64,000 bases of DNA from Loxodes magnus. Taxonomy: Eukaryota; Ciliophora; Karyorelictea; Loxodida; Loxodidae. A program made the translations under genes and the position numbers. The DNA lies in NCBI GenBank assembly GCA_946699065.1, contig CAMPDV010000917.1, positions 1-64,000 on the forward strand, read 5' to 3'. Every line of letters begins with the position of its first letter. Position 1 is the stretch's first letter. Positions 49,464-60,503 of this stretch are shown here, piece after piece. The notes beneath the pieces are model-generated. The model had not been told where the DNA came from, searched no databases, and was given only the letters and a program-made list of their open reading frames with translations.

Positions 49464-52400
49464 ATGGCTGAATCTAACAGGTGCAGCTCATGCTTAATCC
49501 ATTTCGACTCTTAAATACGAATTCCCGTAACTCTTCCTGATGGACATCAAGTATGCCAAATTTGTATTCTTGAAGAATACTCAAAAGAGGGTTCTAATCA
49601 GTGCCCAAAAAGAAACTGTAGAAAAGTTTCATTCGATGATCCAAAAAATGTAATAAACTAAAACAACTAATCAAGTGAAAGTAAATAAGAATTCAAATAA
49701 CTTCGACTTGAAGAAACTAAAATTGAGATATCTTATTAGCAAAAACCAAAACTAATAAAAGTCAAGATTTTAAGTGAAAATGAAGAAGAAATAAATTTAA
49801 ATGTAGAGGAAGGATAAACAATTAAATAACTGAAATAAAAAGTAGAAAGATTAGAAGGAATTGACACTGATTTTTATGAACTTTATAGAGGATAAAAGGA
49901 ATTAGATAGTTAGCATAGAATAAATAAAATGGAGAATAAAGATGAAATTTAGCTAGTCTTAAAGTTGAAAGAATGTAATTAATATAAATTTAAGGATGTG
50001 AGATAATAAGATAAAATTTAGGAAGTAAATATTAAAAATAGGAAGTAATTAATCAAAATTAGTTTTTGAGATAATGACAAAATAATATGGTGAAAGTAAG
50101 AAAATTTAAAGAAGGCTAAAATGACTTCGTCAAAAGTTTGAAATAATGTACAGGAGGTAAATTTTAAAAAAGTGTGTAATATATTTATCAAAAGTTAGTA
50201 ATACTTTAAAAACTAGAAAGTAATAAATAAAATTTAAGAATGTAATAAAATAAATAAGATTGTAACAATATAAGAAAGGGAGTAAAAACTAAATTTAGAA
50301 TGTAAAAAATAAAGAAGATTGTAAAAAAATTATGTTAAGGTGGTAATTTAACAAACCAAGAAAGTAAATTATTTAATATATAGCAAGTAAAAAAAACAAA
50401 TAAAGGAAGTAAAAATTAAAATAAGATGGTATTTCTATTAAAAATAGAATGTAAGATATTTTAAATATTTATAGATGGTAAGATATTTTAAATATTTATA
50501 GATGGTGAGATATTTTAAACATTTATAGATTGTAAGATATTTTAAATATTTATAGAATGTAAGATATTTTAAATATTTAATAGATGGTAAGATATTTTAA
50601 ATATTTATAGGGAGTAAGATGTTTTAAATATTTATAGAGAGTAAGATATTTTAAATATTTATAGGGGGTTAGATATTTTAAATATTTATAGATTTTAAGA
50701 TATTTTAAATATTTATAGGGAGTAAGATATTTTAAATATTTATAGATGGTAAGATATTTTAAATATTTATAGGGAGTAAGATATTTTAAATATTTATAGT
50801 GTGTAAGATATTTTAAACATTTATAGATGGTAAGATATTTTAAATATTTATAGATTGTAAGATATTTTAAATATTTATAGATTGTAAGATATTTTAAATA
50901 TTTATAGGGAGTAAGATATTTTAAATATTTATAGGGAGTAAGATATTTTAAACATTTATAGGAGGTTAGATATTTTAAATATTTATAGGGAGTAAGATAT
51001 TTTAAATATTTATAGTGAGTAAGATATTTTAAATATTTATAGCGAGTAAGATTTTTTAAATATTTATAGAATGTAAGATATTTTAAATATTTATAGATGG
51101 TAAGATATTTTAAATATTTATAGAATGTAAGATATTTTAAATATTTAAAGTGGGTAAGATATTTTAAATGTTTATAGAGTGTAAGATATTTTAAATATTT
51201 ATAGGGAGTAAGATATTTTAAATATTTATAGATTTTAAGATATTTTAAATATTTATAGAATGTAAGATATTTTAAATATTTATAGGAGGTAAGATTTTTT
51301 AAATATTTATAGATTTTAAGATATTTTAAATATTTATAGAATGTAAGATACTTAAATATTTATAGGGGGTTTGATATTTTAAATATTTATAGATGGTAAG
51401 ATATTTTAAATATTTATAGAGAGTAAGATATTTTAAATATTTATAGGGGGTAAGATATTTTAAATATTTATAGATTTTAAGATATTTTAAATATTTATAG
51501 GGAGTAAGATATTTTAAATATTTATAGATGGTAAGATATTTTAAATATTTATAGGGAGTAAGATATTTTAAATATTTATAGAATGTAAGATATTTTAAAT
51601 GTTTATAGATTGTAAGATATTTTAAATATTTATAGAATGTAAGATATTTTAAATATTTATAGATGGTAAGATATTTTAAATATTTATAGGGAGTAAGATA
51701 TTTTAAATGTTTATAGAGTGTAAGATATTTTAAATATTTATAGGGAGTAAGATATTTTAAATATTTATAGATTTTAAGATATTTTAAATATTTATAGAAT
51801 GTAAGATATTTTAAATATTTATAGATGGTAAGATATTTATAATATTTATAGGGAGTAAGATATTTTAAATATTTATAGTGAGTGAGATATTTTTCAAATG
51901 TTTATAGAGTGTAAGATTTTTTAAATGTTTATAGAGAGTAAGATATTTTAAATATTTATAGTTTGTAAGATATTTTAAATATTTATAGGGTGTAAGATTT
52001 TTTAAATATTTATAGGGAGTAAGATATTTTAAATATTTATAGGGAGTAAGATATTTTAAATGTTTATAGATTGTAAGATATTTTAAATATTTATAGATGG
52101 TAAGATATTTATAATATTTATAGGGAGTAAGATATTTTAAATATTTATAGTGAGTGAGATATTTTTCAAATGTTTATAGGGAGTAAGATATTTTAAATAT
52201 TTATAGAATGTATGATATTTTTTATATTTATAGGGTGTAAGATATTTTAAATATTTATAGAATGTAAGATATTTTAAATATTTAAAGTGGGTAAGATATT
52301 TTAAATGTTTATAGAATGTAAGATATTTTAAGTATTTATAGATGGTAAGATATTTTAAATATTTATAGTGAGTGAGATATTTATAATATTTATAGGGAGT

Positions 52401-53045
52401 AAGATATTTTAAATGTTTATAGAATGCAAGATATTTCAAATATTTATAGAATGTATGATATTTTTTATTCAAAGTTTGTATTTAAAAACTATTATAGTTA
52501 GTATTTTTTTATTATTATAAGAGGGTATTAAATTACCTCAGGCGGTAATAATCTACTATAGGTATCTTTTTAATTTTTGATTGTAATAAATAATTATAAG
52601 ATGGTTTTGCTTTTATTGAAGCTAGTATTTTCTTATATGAGCTTGTATTGTTTTACCTAAGTTAGTAAGAAAATTATATAGAATGTAATATTATTTTTTT
52701 TTATAGGGGGTAATGATTGATTTGAAAAGAAAGTAATTCCTAATATAATGTATTAAAGAATGTTTAAGTTATTGTTAATTTTAGATTATTTATACTAGGT
52801 AATTTTTTCTATTTTAGGATGTAAAGAATTTAATGATAAGTAAATTTTTTATTATAGAGTGTAATTTTTGATATAAGCGGAGATTGATATAACATTTGAC
52901 CACTTTAAATATTTATCTTAAATTAAAGTTTTATTATTTATTAATTTTTGACTTAATTACTTTAGTTATTTTAAAGTTACTAATCATATTAACATTATAT
53001 TTTAAGATCTTTCACACTTTTTTCACTTTATTAACGAAAAATTGA
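49464..53045 (+). CDS. RING-like/ubiquitin-like protein with ~105 micro-introns
   Basis: The first exon (49464-50024, 187 codons) begins MAESNRCSSC. A RING-like zinc site is visible: C7, C10, H28, C31, C34, C47, C52, with the usual PCGH reading PDGH. A ubiquitin-like fold spans about 97-171: a beta-strand KPKLIKVKIL, EEGQTIKQLKQKVE as the helix, ELYRGQKELD, and DEIQLVLKLKE at the Ubl end. Many TAA/TAG Gln codons are used. If unspliced, the frame stops at TGA 50067. Splicing GT...AG segments from 50025 onward keeps phase 0. It yields FLRQWQNNMVK, then KVWNNVQECLKNIGNIVKQ, then about 75 single codons rich in Gly, Asn, Met, Ile and Trp, then NFLRAVSFQFLIMLLLNGKN and a basic stretch. The end at TGA 53043-53045 is uncertain. 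RING plus Ubl suggests ubiquitin-ligase or adaptor function. The exon 1 call is strong; the spliced extension is inference. Confidence 0.6.
50025..50450 (+). other. left block of diverged micro-introns with 3-base exons
   Basis: Seventeen GT...AG segments of 16-20 nt, all different inside: 50025-50041, 50045-50062, 50096-50111, 50157-50172, 50176-50194, 50198-50216, 50220-50238, 50242-50258, 50262-50278, 50282-50298, 50302-50317, 50321-50339, 50343-50360, 50364-50383, 50387-50405, 50409-50425, 50429-50447. Spacers are exactly 3 nt except two of 33 and 45 nt, which are also multiples of three. Spacer codons from 50173 on read C L K N I G N I V K Q E M N. Interiors are A-rich. Confidence 0.85.
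50451..52452 (+). repeat. 27-bp array: 24-nt intron-like unit plus variable triplet
   Basis: About 74 copies. The constant part begins GTAAGATATTTTAAAT and ends TTTATAG, 24 nt. The remaining three bases vary: ATG, ATT, AAT, GGA, GGG, AGA, GAG, TGA, CGA, TGG, AGT, TGT, GGT, TTT. AG is kept in essentially every unit. The 5' end is GT in nearly all (GTAAG, GTGAG, GTTAG, GTATG, GTTTG), once GC, and TT in about six copies where ATT precedes. With TGA as Trp the triplets spell a Gly/Asn/Met/Ile/Trp-rich tract. Because 24 is a multiple of 3, retained units would not shift frame. Confidence 0.95.
52453..52877 (+). other. right block of diverged micro-introns with short exons
   Basis: Sixteen or so GT...AG segments, T-rich inside and unrelated to each other, 17-26 nt: 52453-52474, 52478-52497, 52501-52521, 52525-52541, 52545-52561, 52583-52600, 52604-52621, 52625-52641, 52645-52661, 52665-52681, 52685-52706, 52710-52729, 52733-52758, 52762-52784, 52799-52817, 52840-52857, 52861-52877. 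Most are 3 nt apart. One exon is 21 nt. Two are 14 and 22 nt, together 36, so phase 0 is restored. Spliced reading: F L R A V S F Q F L I M L L L N G K N. Confidence 0.85.
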
Positions 53046-53903
53046 TTCCTATTAAGGAGATGTGTGAATTAATAATTTAGGTAATATTTTGATAATAGCT
53101 TTAGTTTTTTTTCCTGATGTATTAGATTTCTTGATAATAGTTCTTTGATTTTTAAAATATGTCTAGAATTTTTGATTTTTATTCTTTCTATTTATCTTTA
53201 AAATAGCTTCAGTAATTTTTGAATAGGAAGATAATATGTAATGATCTGATCTCCTCTCTATAAAATATGTGCTTAATGAATGATGAAATACTTATCTTAA
53301 ATAATAGTAAATAAATATGTTGTTAGTTAGTTTGATTCAGCCATTCTTGTAAATGTAATAAAGTGTTAAAGTGTTACTGCGACATAATTGCTCCTATTTT
53401 TTAAATTTTTAATAGATAATTACTTAATTTATAAGCTATAAAATGTAATAACATGATTAAAGCAGATGTAAGAATTTAGCTTATTTAACATTATTATTCT
53501 TATTATAAACTACTACTTCATTATTATTCCTTTTCATTACTAATATTATATCACACTATTCATTCTATACTTTATAACCCTATTTATATTCTAATTAATA
53601 TATTAACTACTTATTTTTATAACACCTATTTATTAATATCCTCTATCTATATCTTCTATTTTATTTAATCTACTAATATTATTAGTAAGATTTCTCTAGT
53701 TTAATACTATTAAGATGTAGTGTACTCTTAAACTAATTTATTTACATATCTTATGATTAACTTCTAATTTATGTCTTAATCAGAGTTATTTATTTCTATT
53801 ATCATTTCAAATCTTAAGTACACTCAAAAATTATTTCTGTCTTATTATATACAAAATTTTAATTATTACTCTGTAGAAATCAACTAAAATCAGTTACCAA
53901 TAA
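53046..53903. other. intergenic, AT-rich
   Basis: Between two plus-strand genes. T-rich; no named element. Confidence 0.45.
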
Positions 53904-55823
53904 ATGTCGCCAACAAGTGTAATTGATAAGGACAACTCTAAAGAGGTATTTTGATTTAAAAAATGAAACATAGCATAATATAAAAGTAAATATTATAAAA
54001 AATATAAACAAGTAACAGTCTGTTCTAGCTAAGCCTTTATAAATATAATAACAAAAGATCTGTTTAATTAAATTAAAAACATTATAATTTTTTTAATATA
54101 CGCTAAGAACATTTAATTATCACTCAAGAAAATTGTATAATATAATCCATCGTAGAGTAAATTTGAGTAAGGTTTAGATTATGAAATGAAAAGTAAAATA
54201 GAATATGAAAAATAGAAATATTAAAGACTTAGTTACAGAAAGTAAACAAATATTTCTATTAGTCTAATTTCCATTACGAAGCTTTATACATAGAAAAATA
54301 TAACAAAAAAGAGGTAAAATATATAAGAAACAAATTAAACTGAGCTTTAAGATAATTAATTCATTGTTCTATAAAATATTTATTATAGATGCATCAGATT
54401 TATCTAATAAAGTATACTAATAGTTACGAAAGAAGTTAAATGATATATTTGTATTAAAAGAACAAAATAGTAAAAATAGAAATTAAATATTTTAGAAGAA
54501 CTATATTTATGGAATTTACCTATAAAGAATATAAAATTGCAAGTTGTTTCTCTATGCAAATATTTAAAAATATTAAATCTTCACTGGATAAAATTGGAAG
54601 ACTAAAACTTAGCCTTTCTGGAAAATTAAAAAAGTTTAGAAAGCATTAACATAGATTACTCAAATAATATAACAGGGTTGTTTTTATTAGATTATTATCT
54701 AAATTTGAATTTAAAAGAATTATGTACTTATAGTAGGAATCTGAACTATAATATTCTTAAGCAATATCTATAATTAAGAGGAATGCAAATTGAAAATCTA
54801 AACAAAAACTGAAATTAATAAAATTATTAATTTATCCATTTATGTCCTAACTTGAATTAAATACAATTACTTAAGCTTTTAAATTTATCTGATCCACTCT
54901 TAGATAAAATAAATACCAGCAAATTAAAAAAAGATCTACTTTGAAGAAATTTTATTATCCTCTTAAGCTTTTTATAGCTTTTTCTCTTAATAATTTCCAA
55001 GTCTTTAATTTGCTAGACTAGTTAATTGTAAGAATTTTAATTAAATAAATTTAGAAAAGTTGCTATAAAACTCACTTAAGTTGGAAGCAATAAATTAAGA
55101 AAATTTGGATTAAATAAAGAAAGAAGATTATAAATTAATAGGAATTTATTGCTATAACTTAAAAAAATAATATTACAATCAAATAATTAGGATTTGAATG
55201 AAGAATTATAAATAATATTCTAAAAATACAGAAAATGCACTTAAATATAACCTAAAATAAAATAAATTAAAAAAGAAACTTTGGTGGATATTAGAGAAAG
55301 CTGCCAATTTTTATAAAGCTTTCATTTATCTGATTGCCTTGTTAATAGTTAAAATTTAATACAAGAAATTACTCAAATATTGTAATTAAATAGACTAAGT
55401 CTTGATAACTGCAATTTATTAAATACTGATATGATTGAGATAATAAAAGTATAGTAAAGATTAGAATATTTATGCTTATAAAGAAATGAAAAAATTACAT
55501 AATAAGCTTTTCCCCTTTAAGACGAATGTAATAAAGACTTTCCAATTTATAAGATCTTAAGAAATTTAGAGCTATAAGGTTGCAAATAAATAAATTAATA
55601 ATCAATTAAAAGCTTGAAGCGAAAATATAACAAAATTAAATTAAATTAAATTATGATGATAGCTATAAACATCAAGAACGAGATGAAATAGATTTTGAGT
55701 TATGATGCTTTTTAGAATGCTAACTTAAATAAACTACTTTTTATTTTATTTTTGCAAATTTATAAATTCACCTTTCTTAAAATTAATTTTCCTTTATTTT
55801 CTTAACTTCTAATTCATATTTGA
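53904..55823 (+). CDS. leucine-rich-repeat protein
   Basis: The start is ATG 53904 (MSPTSVIDKDNSKEVFWFKK). One frame runs 640 codons to TGA 55821 if internal TGAs are Trp. The N-terminal 190 residues are basic and helical. From about residue 197 LRR phrases appear: LNILEELYLWNLPI, LKILNLHWIKLED, IQLLKLLNLSD, LQLNRLSLDNCNLLN, QRLEYLCLQRNEKIT and ILRNLELQGCKQI. The last ones have the L..L.L..C..I pattern of cysteine-containing (AMN1/FBXL-like) LRRs. About five internal TGAs occur, for example LNKN-W-NQQ. Between 54925 and 55190 a second frame (FPSLQFARLVNCKNFNQINL) also looks LRR-like, so an indel pair there cannot be excluded. At the C-terminus an ATTAA pentamer run (55634-55653) may have slipped. 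Removing one unit gives YDDSYKHQERDEIDFEL and a stop at 55703-55705. Probable substrate-binding or scaffold protein. Confidence 0.65.
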
Positions 55824-56094
55824 ATTGTAAATTTAAGCATAAGTATAAAATATTTAAAAAGTTGATAAATAAAAATGTTTTGAAAATGTATAAAGTAAGA
55901 TAATTTAAATTTGAGAAGCATAAAAATTAATTTCTTTAACTTATGATAATTAAATAATACTTTTGCTTATTATTGCTCTATTAATTAAGATAGAAATAAT
56001 AATAGGATAAGTTAAGTGCTGAAAGACGAATATTATTTAATTTAATTTAAAATTTAAAGGATAAATTAAGTTTAGCAATTATAGAGAATTTTCA
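55824..56094. other. AT-rich intergenic
   Basis: No feature recognised. Confidence 0.4.
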
Positions 56095-56260
56095 TCTCTT
56101 CATGCTGGACACCAGATTGCTTTGGTATTAAAAATAAAGTTTATAAATCTCTACTCCTCTCTCCTCCTTTTACTCTTGTCATTCCCAATTCTAACTTTAT
56201 TTCTAATCAAATTATCTCTTGTAGATGTATCCTAATTCATTTAAGTTCTATTAATTAAGA
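56095..56260 (-). repeat. second copy of the 25.6 kb element, C-terminal part
   Basis: The reverse complement matches 26370-26540: TTAAATGAATTAGGATACAT, GGAATGACAAGAGTAAAAGG, GGAGAGAGGAGTAGAGA and TCTGGTGTCCAGCATGAAGA. It retains the same in-frame TGA that reads as Trp at 26381. It is truncated on both sides. Confidence 0.8.
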
Positions 56261-56355
56261 TTTTATTACATTTTGTAATTCTATTTGTAATGTTAATAGA
56301 TTTAGACTCATGTGACACTATTAAATATTACTTAATAAGGATATTTAATATATTT

Positions 56356-57144
56356 TCATTAACTACTTGTTGTGAATAGACTACTTACAGTATCTGTCTA
56401 AAATTTGCCTTTTTTAAGAATATTTATATAATAATAATTAATTAACGTGATTTCACATATATTTGGTTCATCACGAATTAAAAATTTATTGCTAAATAAA
56501 ACAATTAACTCCAAATTTGCTTGGATCATGACAATCATAAGTCTTGATAATTTTTGATTTGTTCTTTCTAATAGTTTCCGATAGGTAGAATCCCGATAAT
56601 TTCTTATTGAATTCATAAACTGCATATTAAATAATGGAGATTCTTTGTTTAGTTTGAGTATTTTTTTCCTTCGAATTTTTCCTTCTTTATTGCAATAAAA
56701 TCTGAATATATTTACCTATTAATTTTCTATGATTCTTTTCCTTTAGTCTAAATTGGAAACAAGTTCGCATTTTATGACTGACCATTTGAATATCAACATC
56801 TAATTATTTTCCGATTGGTAATATAATTTATCATAGGTTGTTATTCCACATCCATCTGACCGTTCATCGATATCTTTTAGAGGAATATGCTTTCCATCAG
56901 CTCTGACAATTGCTTTGAATTTAGTTTTTAATTAATATATTCTGATATTTGCTGCAAACTTATTTTCAGTTTTTGTATATTTGTTCTAATCATCATGTAT
57001 TCATCTTTTTTCGAGCTTATACTTGTCTTAAAAGTTTAAAATTTCTATTGCATAATTTTGAGATCTTAAAGTATTATTTACTGATTGTAATTTGGCTGAA
57101 ATGAATCCCTTTAAGAAGAGACACTTTTTAAAGAAATGTTCCAT
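56356..57144 (-). CDS. unknown 262-aa protein with one internal TGA
   Basis: The start is ATG 57144 (MEHFFKKCLFLKGFISAKLQ) and the end is TGA 56356-56358. The only internal TGA is codon 48 (KLEKR-W-IHDDQNKYTK); no indel is needed. The composition is that of a soluble basic protein, with FKAIVRADGKHIPLKDIDER, YCNKEGKIRRKKILKLN and RDSTYRKLLERTNQKLSRLM as typical stretches. No signal peptide or membrane helix was seen and I recognise no family. If TGA were only a stop this would be a nonsense mutant. It lies downstream of and convergent with the LRR gene and next to the tRNA pair. Confidence 0.55.
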
Positions 57145-57551
57145 TTTATGCTAATAAGCTTATAAAATAGATCTTAAATATAAAAATATTTTAATTAATA
57201 TAATTATTACAAACCAGAAAACTTTAAAGCGTTATTTAATAATCAAATACATATACTTTTATGTTTGTTCAAACTTTATTCAAATTATTAAATCCTTTTA
57301 ATAAAAACTAAGAGGTTGTTATTCCTAAATAATTTAAGATAAAATAGACTTTTCTTTTTTCAAATAATTATTCAAAAATAAAACAAAAGCACTTAAATAA
57401 GTAATCTATCAGTCTCAAATTACATTAGGTATATTTTGTTCTAATTGTTTAAAACTTTTAAGATTTAGTTAATCTAAATAATTAAAATTAGATAAAGTAG
57501 TTTTCTTTATTATTAGCATGTTTAAATTAATTTCAATTCTAATAAATTAAG
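57145..57551. other. intergenic, AT-rich
   Basis: Upstream region of the minus-strand ORF and of the tRNA-Glu gene; no named element. Confidence 0.5.
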
Positions 57552-57623
57552 TCCGCATTAGTCTAGTGGTTAGGATATTCGGCTCTCACCCGAAAGACCC
57601 GGGTTCAAGCCCCGGATGCGGAA
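57552..57623 (+). tRNA. tRNA-Glu (CTC)
   Basis: 72 nt. The acceptor stem TCCGCAT pairs with ATGCGGA. The D arm is GTCTAGTGGTTAGGAT. The anticodon stem TTCGG/CCGAA encloses CTCTCAC, giving anticodon CTC. The T arm is CCGGG-TTCAAGC-CCCGG. No intron. A TTTT run at 57627 can serve as the pol III terminator. Confidence 0.97.
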
Positions 57624-57661
57624 CTATTTTGTTATTCCTTCCAATTATATAAAATTAAAAA

Positions 57662-57734
57662 CGCCCAACGTGGGGCTCGAACCCACGACCACCAGATTAA
57701 GAGTCTGACGCTCTACCGACTGAGCTAGCCGGGC
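57662..57734 (-). tRNA. tRNA-Lys (CTT)
   Basis: 73 nt. The acceptor GCCCGGC pairs with GTTGGGC (two G-U pairs). The D arm is GCTCAGTCGGTAGAGC. The anticodon stem TCAGA/TCTGG (with a mismatch-tolerant pair) encloses CTCTTAA, giving anticodon CTT. The T arm is GTGGG-TTCGAGC-CCCAC. No intron. T-rich sequence follows on the minus strand. It is convergent with tRNA-Glu, 38 bp apart. Confidence 0.97.
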
Positions 57735-58169
57735 TTTACTTTATAAAAGTGAAATAACTTAAATATTAATTAAATCTATCTAAAATTAGAAATTATTATT
57801 TAACTAAGCTGTTTATTTAATCTCCTAGGCTTTGCTTTACACACTAACAAAATTATAACTAATATTATACCTTTAAAATAATTTTATTTAAACCTTAATT
57901 ATTAAAGCTTAATTTTATAATTAAGTTAAATAACTTTTTGATTTCAAATCTTATAAAAGTTGCTAATTTAAAATTAATTAATTTCAGTTTTATCATTTTC
58001 TTTTATACTTTAAAGCTATCTTTTGTTCAGTATGACAAGGTGCTTGGAAAATAAAATAATTATAAATCCGTTTAGTAATTATTTCTGTAACTTTGTAAAT
58101 ATACCTAGTTTTTTCATCTTTTAGCTATGGAGTGAGGATGGAAATAAAATTAAATATTTGAAAACAGAA
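57735..58169. other. AT-rich intergenic
   Basis: No feature recognised. Confidence 0.45.
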
Positions 58170-58960
58170 GAAAAAATATAAACTTAAATTTATTTTATCT
58201 TTAATCAGTCTAAAAAAGCATTAAAAAAATTGTAAAATACTATGAAATAAACAATGAAGAAATAAAAGATCTTAACATAAACAATTATACTAAAGAAATC
58301 TAAAAAAAATACAAAAAAATTTTTCAAGGAAACGATATAGAGAATATAAGATATGAAAACAGCCGAAATAATTTATAGACAATATAAAAATGAGACTAAA
58401 TTAAAAAAAATTACTTATATAACAACAAACAAAGAATTAATAAAAGAATAAAAATTAATTTATAGACTAAGAACGCAATTAATATTTTTTAGAGCTGATC
58501 TATCAGAAAGACATATTGATTAAGGGTAAATACTATGCATTTGTTAGCAATAAGAAAAATTTGAACACGTCTTTGATTGATAGTATTACAGATAAATTAT
58601 ATAAGAAAACAGTCTTCAGATACAAGAAACATTATAAAATTTACACATAAACATAAATCTGAAAGAAGGAAATAATAAATATACAATAAACAATGAAACT
58701 AATAAAAAATAGAAAAAATTTAAAAGAAATGCTAGAATATAATCAAATATTAATAAATTAAGAAACAAAAAAGAATAAATAAATCCTAGAAGATATTTAT
58801 CTTAAGATTAAAAAAACATGTATAGCATAAAACAAAAACTTTAACAAATAATTTGATTTTAAGAATGATTGAGGGAAAAATAAATCCATTAGTAATATTT
58901 GAATAAAGAAGACTTAAAACAATTATTTTTAGAATGAACAAAGATACAAGAAAAAGAGAA
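58170..58960 (+). mobile_element. second LINE fragment, RT C-terminal region
   Basis: Plus-strand phrases in LINE order: IVKYYEINNEEIKDLNINNY, then a frame change, KTAEIIYRQYKNETKLKKI, QKLIYRLRTQLIFFRADLSE and GQILCICQQQEKFEHVFD. The RLRT block followed by C..C....EKFEH is the terminal zinc box seen in the 9 kb element, but the sequence differs enough to be another family or an old copy. In this copy TGA occupies the expected last Cys position. An Asn/Lys-rich tail follows. Truncated and frameshifted. Confidence 0.65.
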
Positions 58961-60503
58961 ACTAAACTAAAAAAAATCAAATCAAAACAATAATGAAGAC
59001 CTAAGAGTTTCAGAATGAGAGTGATATCATAAAAATTATTTTATTAAGCTGAAAGGCGAACATTGTTTAATTTAAAAGCCTTGATGAATTTTAAATTAAA
59101 AGCTTTTGATTTTTTTAAATAGAAAGATAGTAAAAATAAATTGCTTGACTCTTTTAAAATCAGCTGACAAAATAAAGGAATCATATGGTTATATAATTAA
59201 ATATTTTTTATTTATAAAATAATAATTTAAATTTAGTTTACTAACTAAACAGTACTGTTATTTAAGTAATAGCTCTAATAAATTTTAAATTTATACAAAA
59301 GAAAATTGTATATAAGTTAATGAAGTGAAGTTTATAACTGAGCAATTTATTAAAAAATTGAAACAAAACATGCAACTCCTGCTTTTTATCAAAGCAAGAT
59401 ATTAATTAATTTTTACTAATAGAATTTAATAAAAAATATTAAATTACAAAGTTAAAATCTTCTAAATTTAGATAGCTAGGTTGTTTCTAATTTTTTGAAG
59501 ATTGAAGATATTTATAACACTTCACCAAATAAAACCTAGATAATGAAAAAGACTGAATATGTTGATATAAAGCTTAAATTATTATTTAGCGCTAAGGTTT
59601 TATTACAAGTGAACATAATAAGAAAACTAAGATCATTAAGAAATTCCTTGTTTTTCTTATAATCTTTTAAGTTAAGATAAAATAAGCTATAAGTATCTGA
59701 TATTTTTAGTTATAATAAGCTTTCTTTGCATGAATAAATTATTAAAATCATAAAAACTTAAAACTTTTCCTTTTTTGTTTATTTTTAATTAACTAAGTCT
59801 TTTTAAATTACAAGCTCATATCATATAATATAAGTCATAATAAATAATTTAATGATAGTAAGAACTATCTACTTGTAATTTAGAAGGAAAATAAAAAATT
59901 AAATAAAATAAAAAATAATTATTAAATTAGCTTTTTATAAGATTCTTTCTTATGCTTATTTATTTAAGCATTAATTAATGCAGCTCTTTATTTTTAATCT
60001 TTTCAAAATTGGTAGCTCAGGATTCAACTAAGAAATTTAAGATTTCTATTTTTAATAATTTTAATTTACTTCAATAGAGATATTTCTTTTCTTATATTAG
60101 CCTCTCGAAACTTTTATTAAACTTAAAAGTAAAAAAAAAATTGATAAATATCATCTTCGTTATCATTTAGTTGGATCGATAAATTAGTAATATTTTATTT
60201 TTTAAGCTATTAATTAAGAATTTTATTAATTTGTTCTTTATCTTCTAATTCTTTAGTTAATTTTAATTTCTGTCAAATAGCTAGGAATTAAATTAACAGC
60301 GCAACTTTAAATTTGATATTGTTTATTTATTTTATAGAAAGGATTTTCATACCAAGTCAGAATTTATTATCAAGTTGTTGTGTCTTAGAAAAATGTGCAA
60401 AATATCATAGAAGGCTAAATAGCTTGGAGTGCTATTTAGCAAAGTACATTTGATGATTAACAAATACGAAATTTTTCAAAACTTTTGCCATTAATAGTTT
60501 AAA
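58961..60503. other. AT-rich; possible 5' part of the Kelch gene
   Basis: The Kelch frame remains plausible upstream to about 60000 (FSKLVAQDSTKKFKI near 60000-60040), but no start can be fixed. The rest shows nothing. Confidence 0.35.

Noticed and set aside
50451-52452. CRISPR array (regular repeats with short variable spacers)
   Set aside because: Spacers are 3 nt, the host is a eukaryote, and there are no cas genes. The GT...AG boundaries explain the pattern better.
52137-52472. Minus-strand ORF of 111 aa made of YKYLKYLT-type nonamers
   Set aside because: It is the antisense shadow of the 27-bp array; any unit of 27 bp keeps a frame open. The conserved boundaries fit plus-strand GT...AG, not a minus-strand protein.
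54925-55190. Calling the LRR gene broken because a second frame looks LRR-like
   Set aside because: Both frames give Leu-rich phrases here and no indel is forced; left as an uncertainty in the gene entry.
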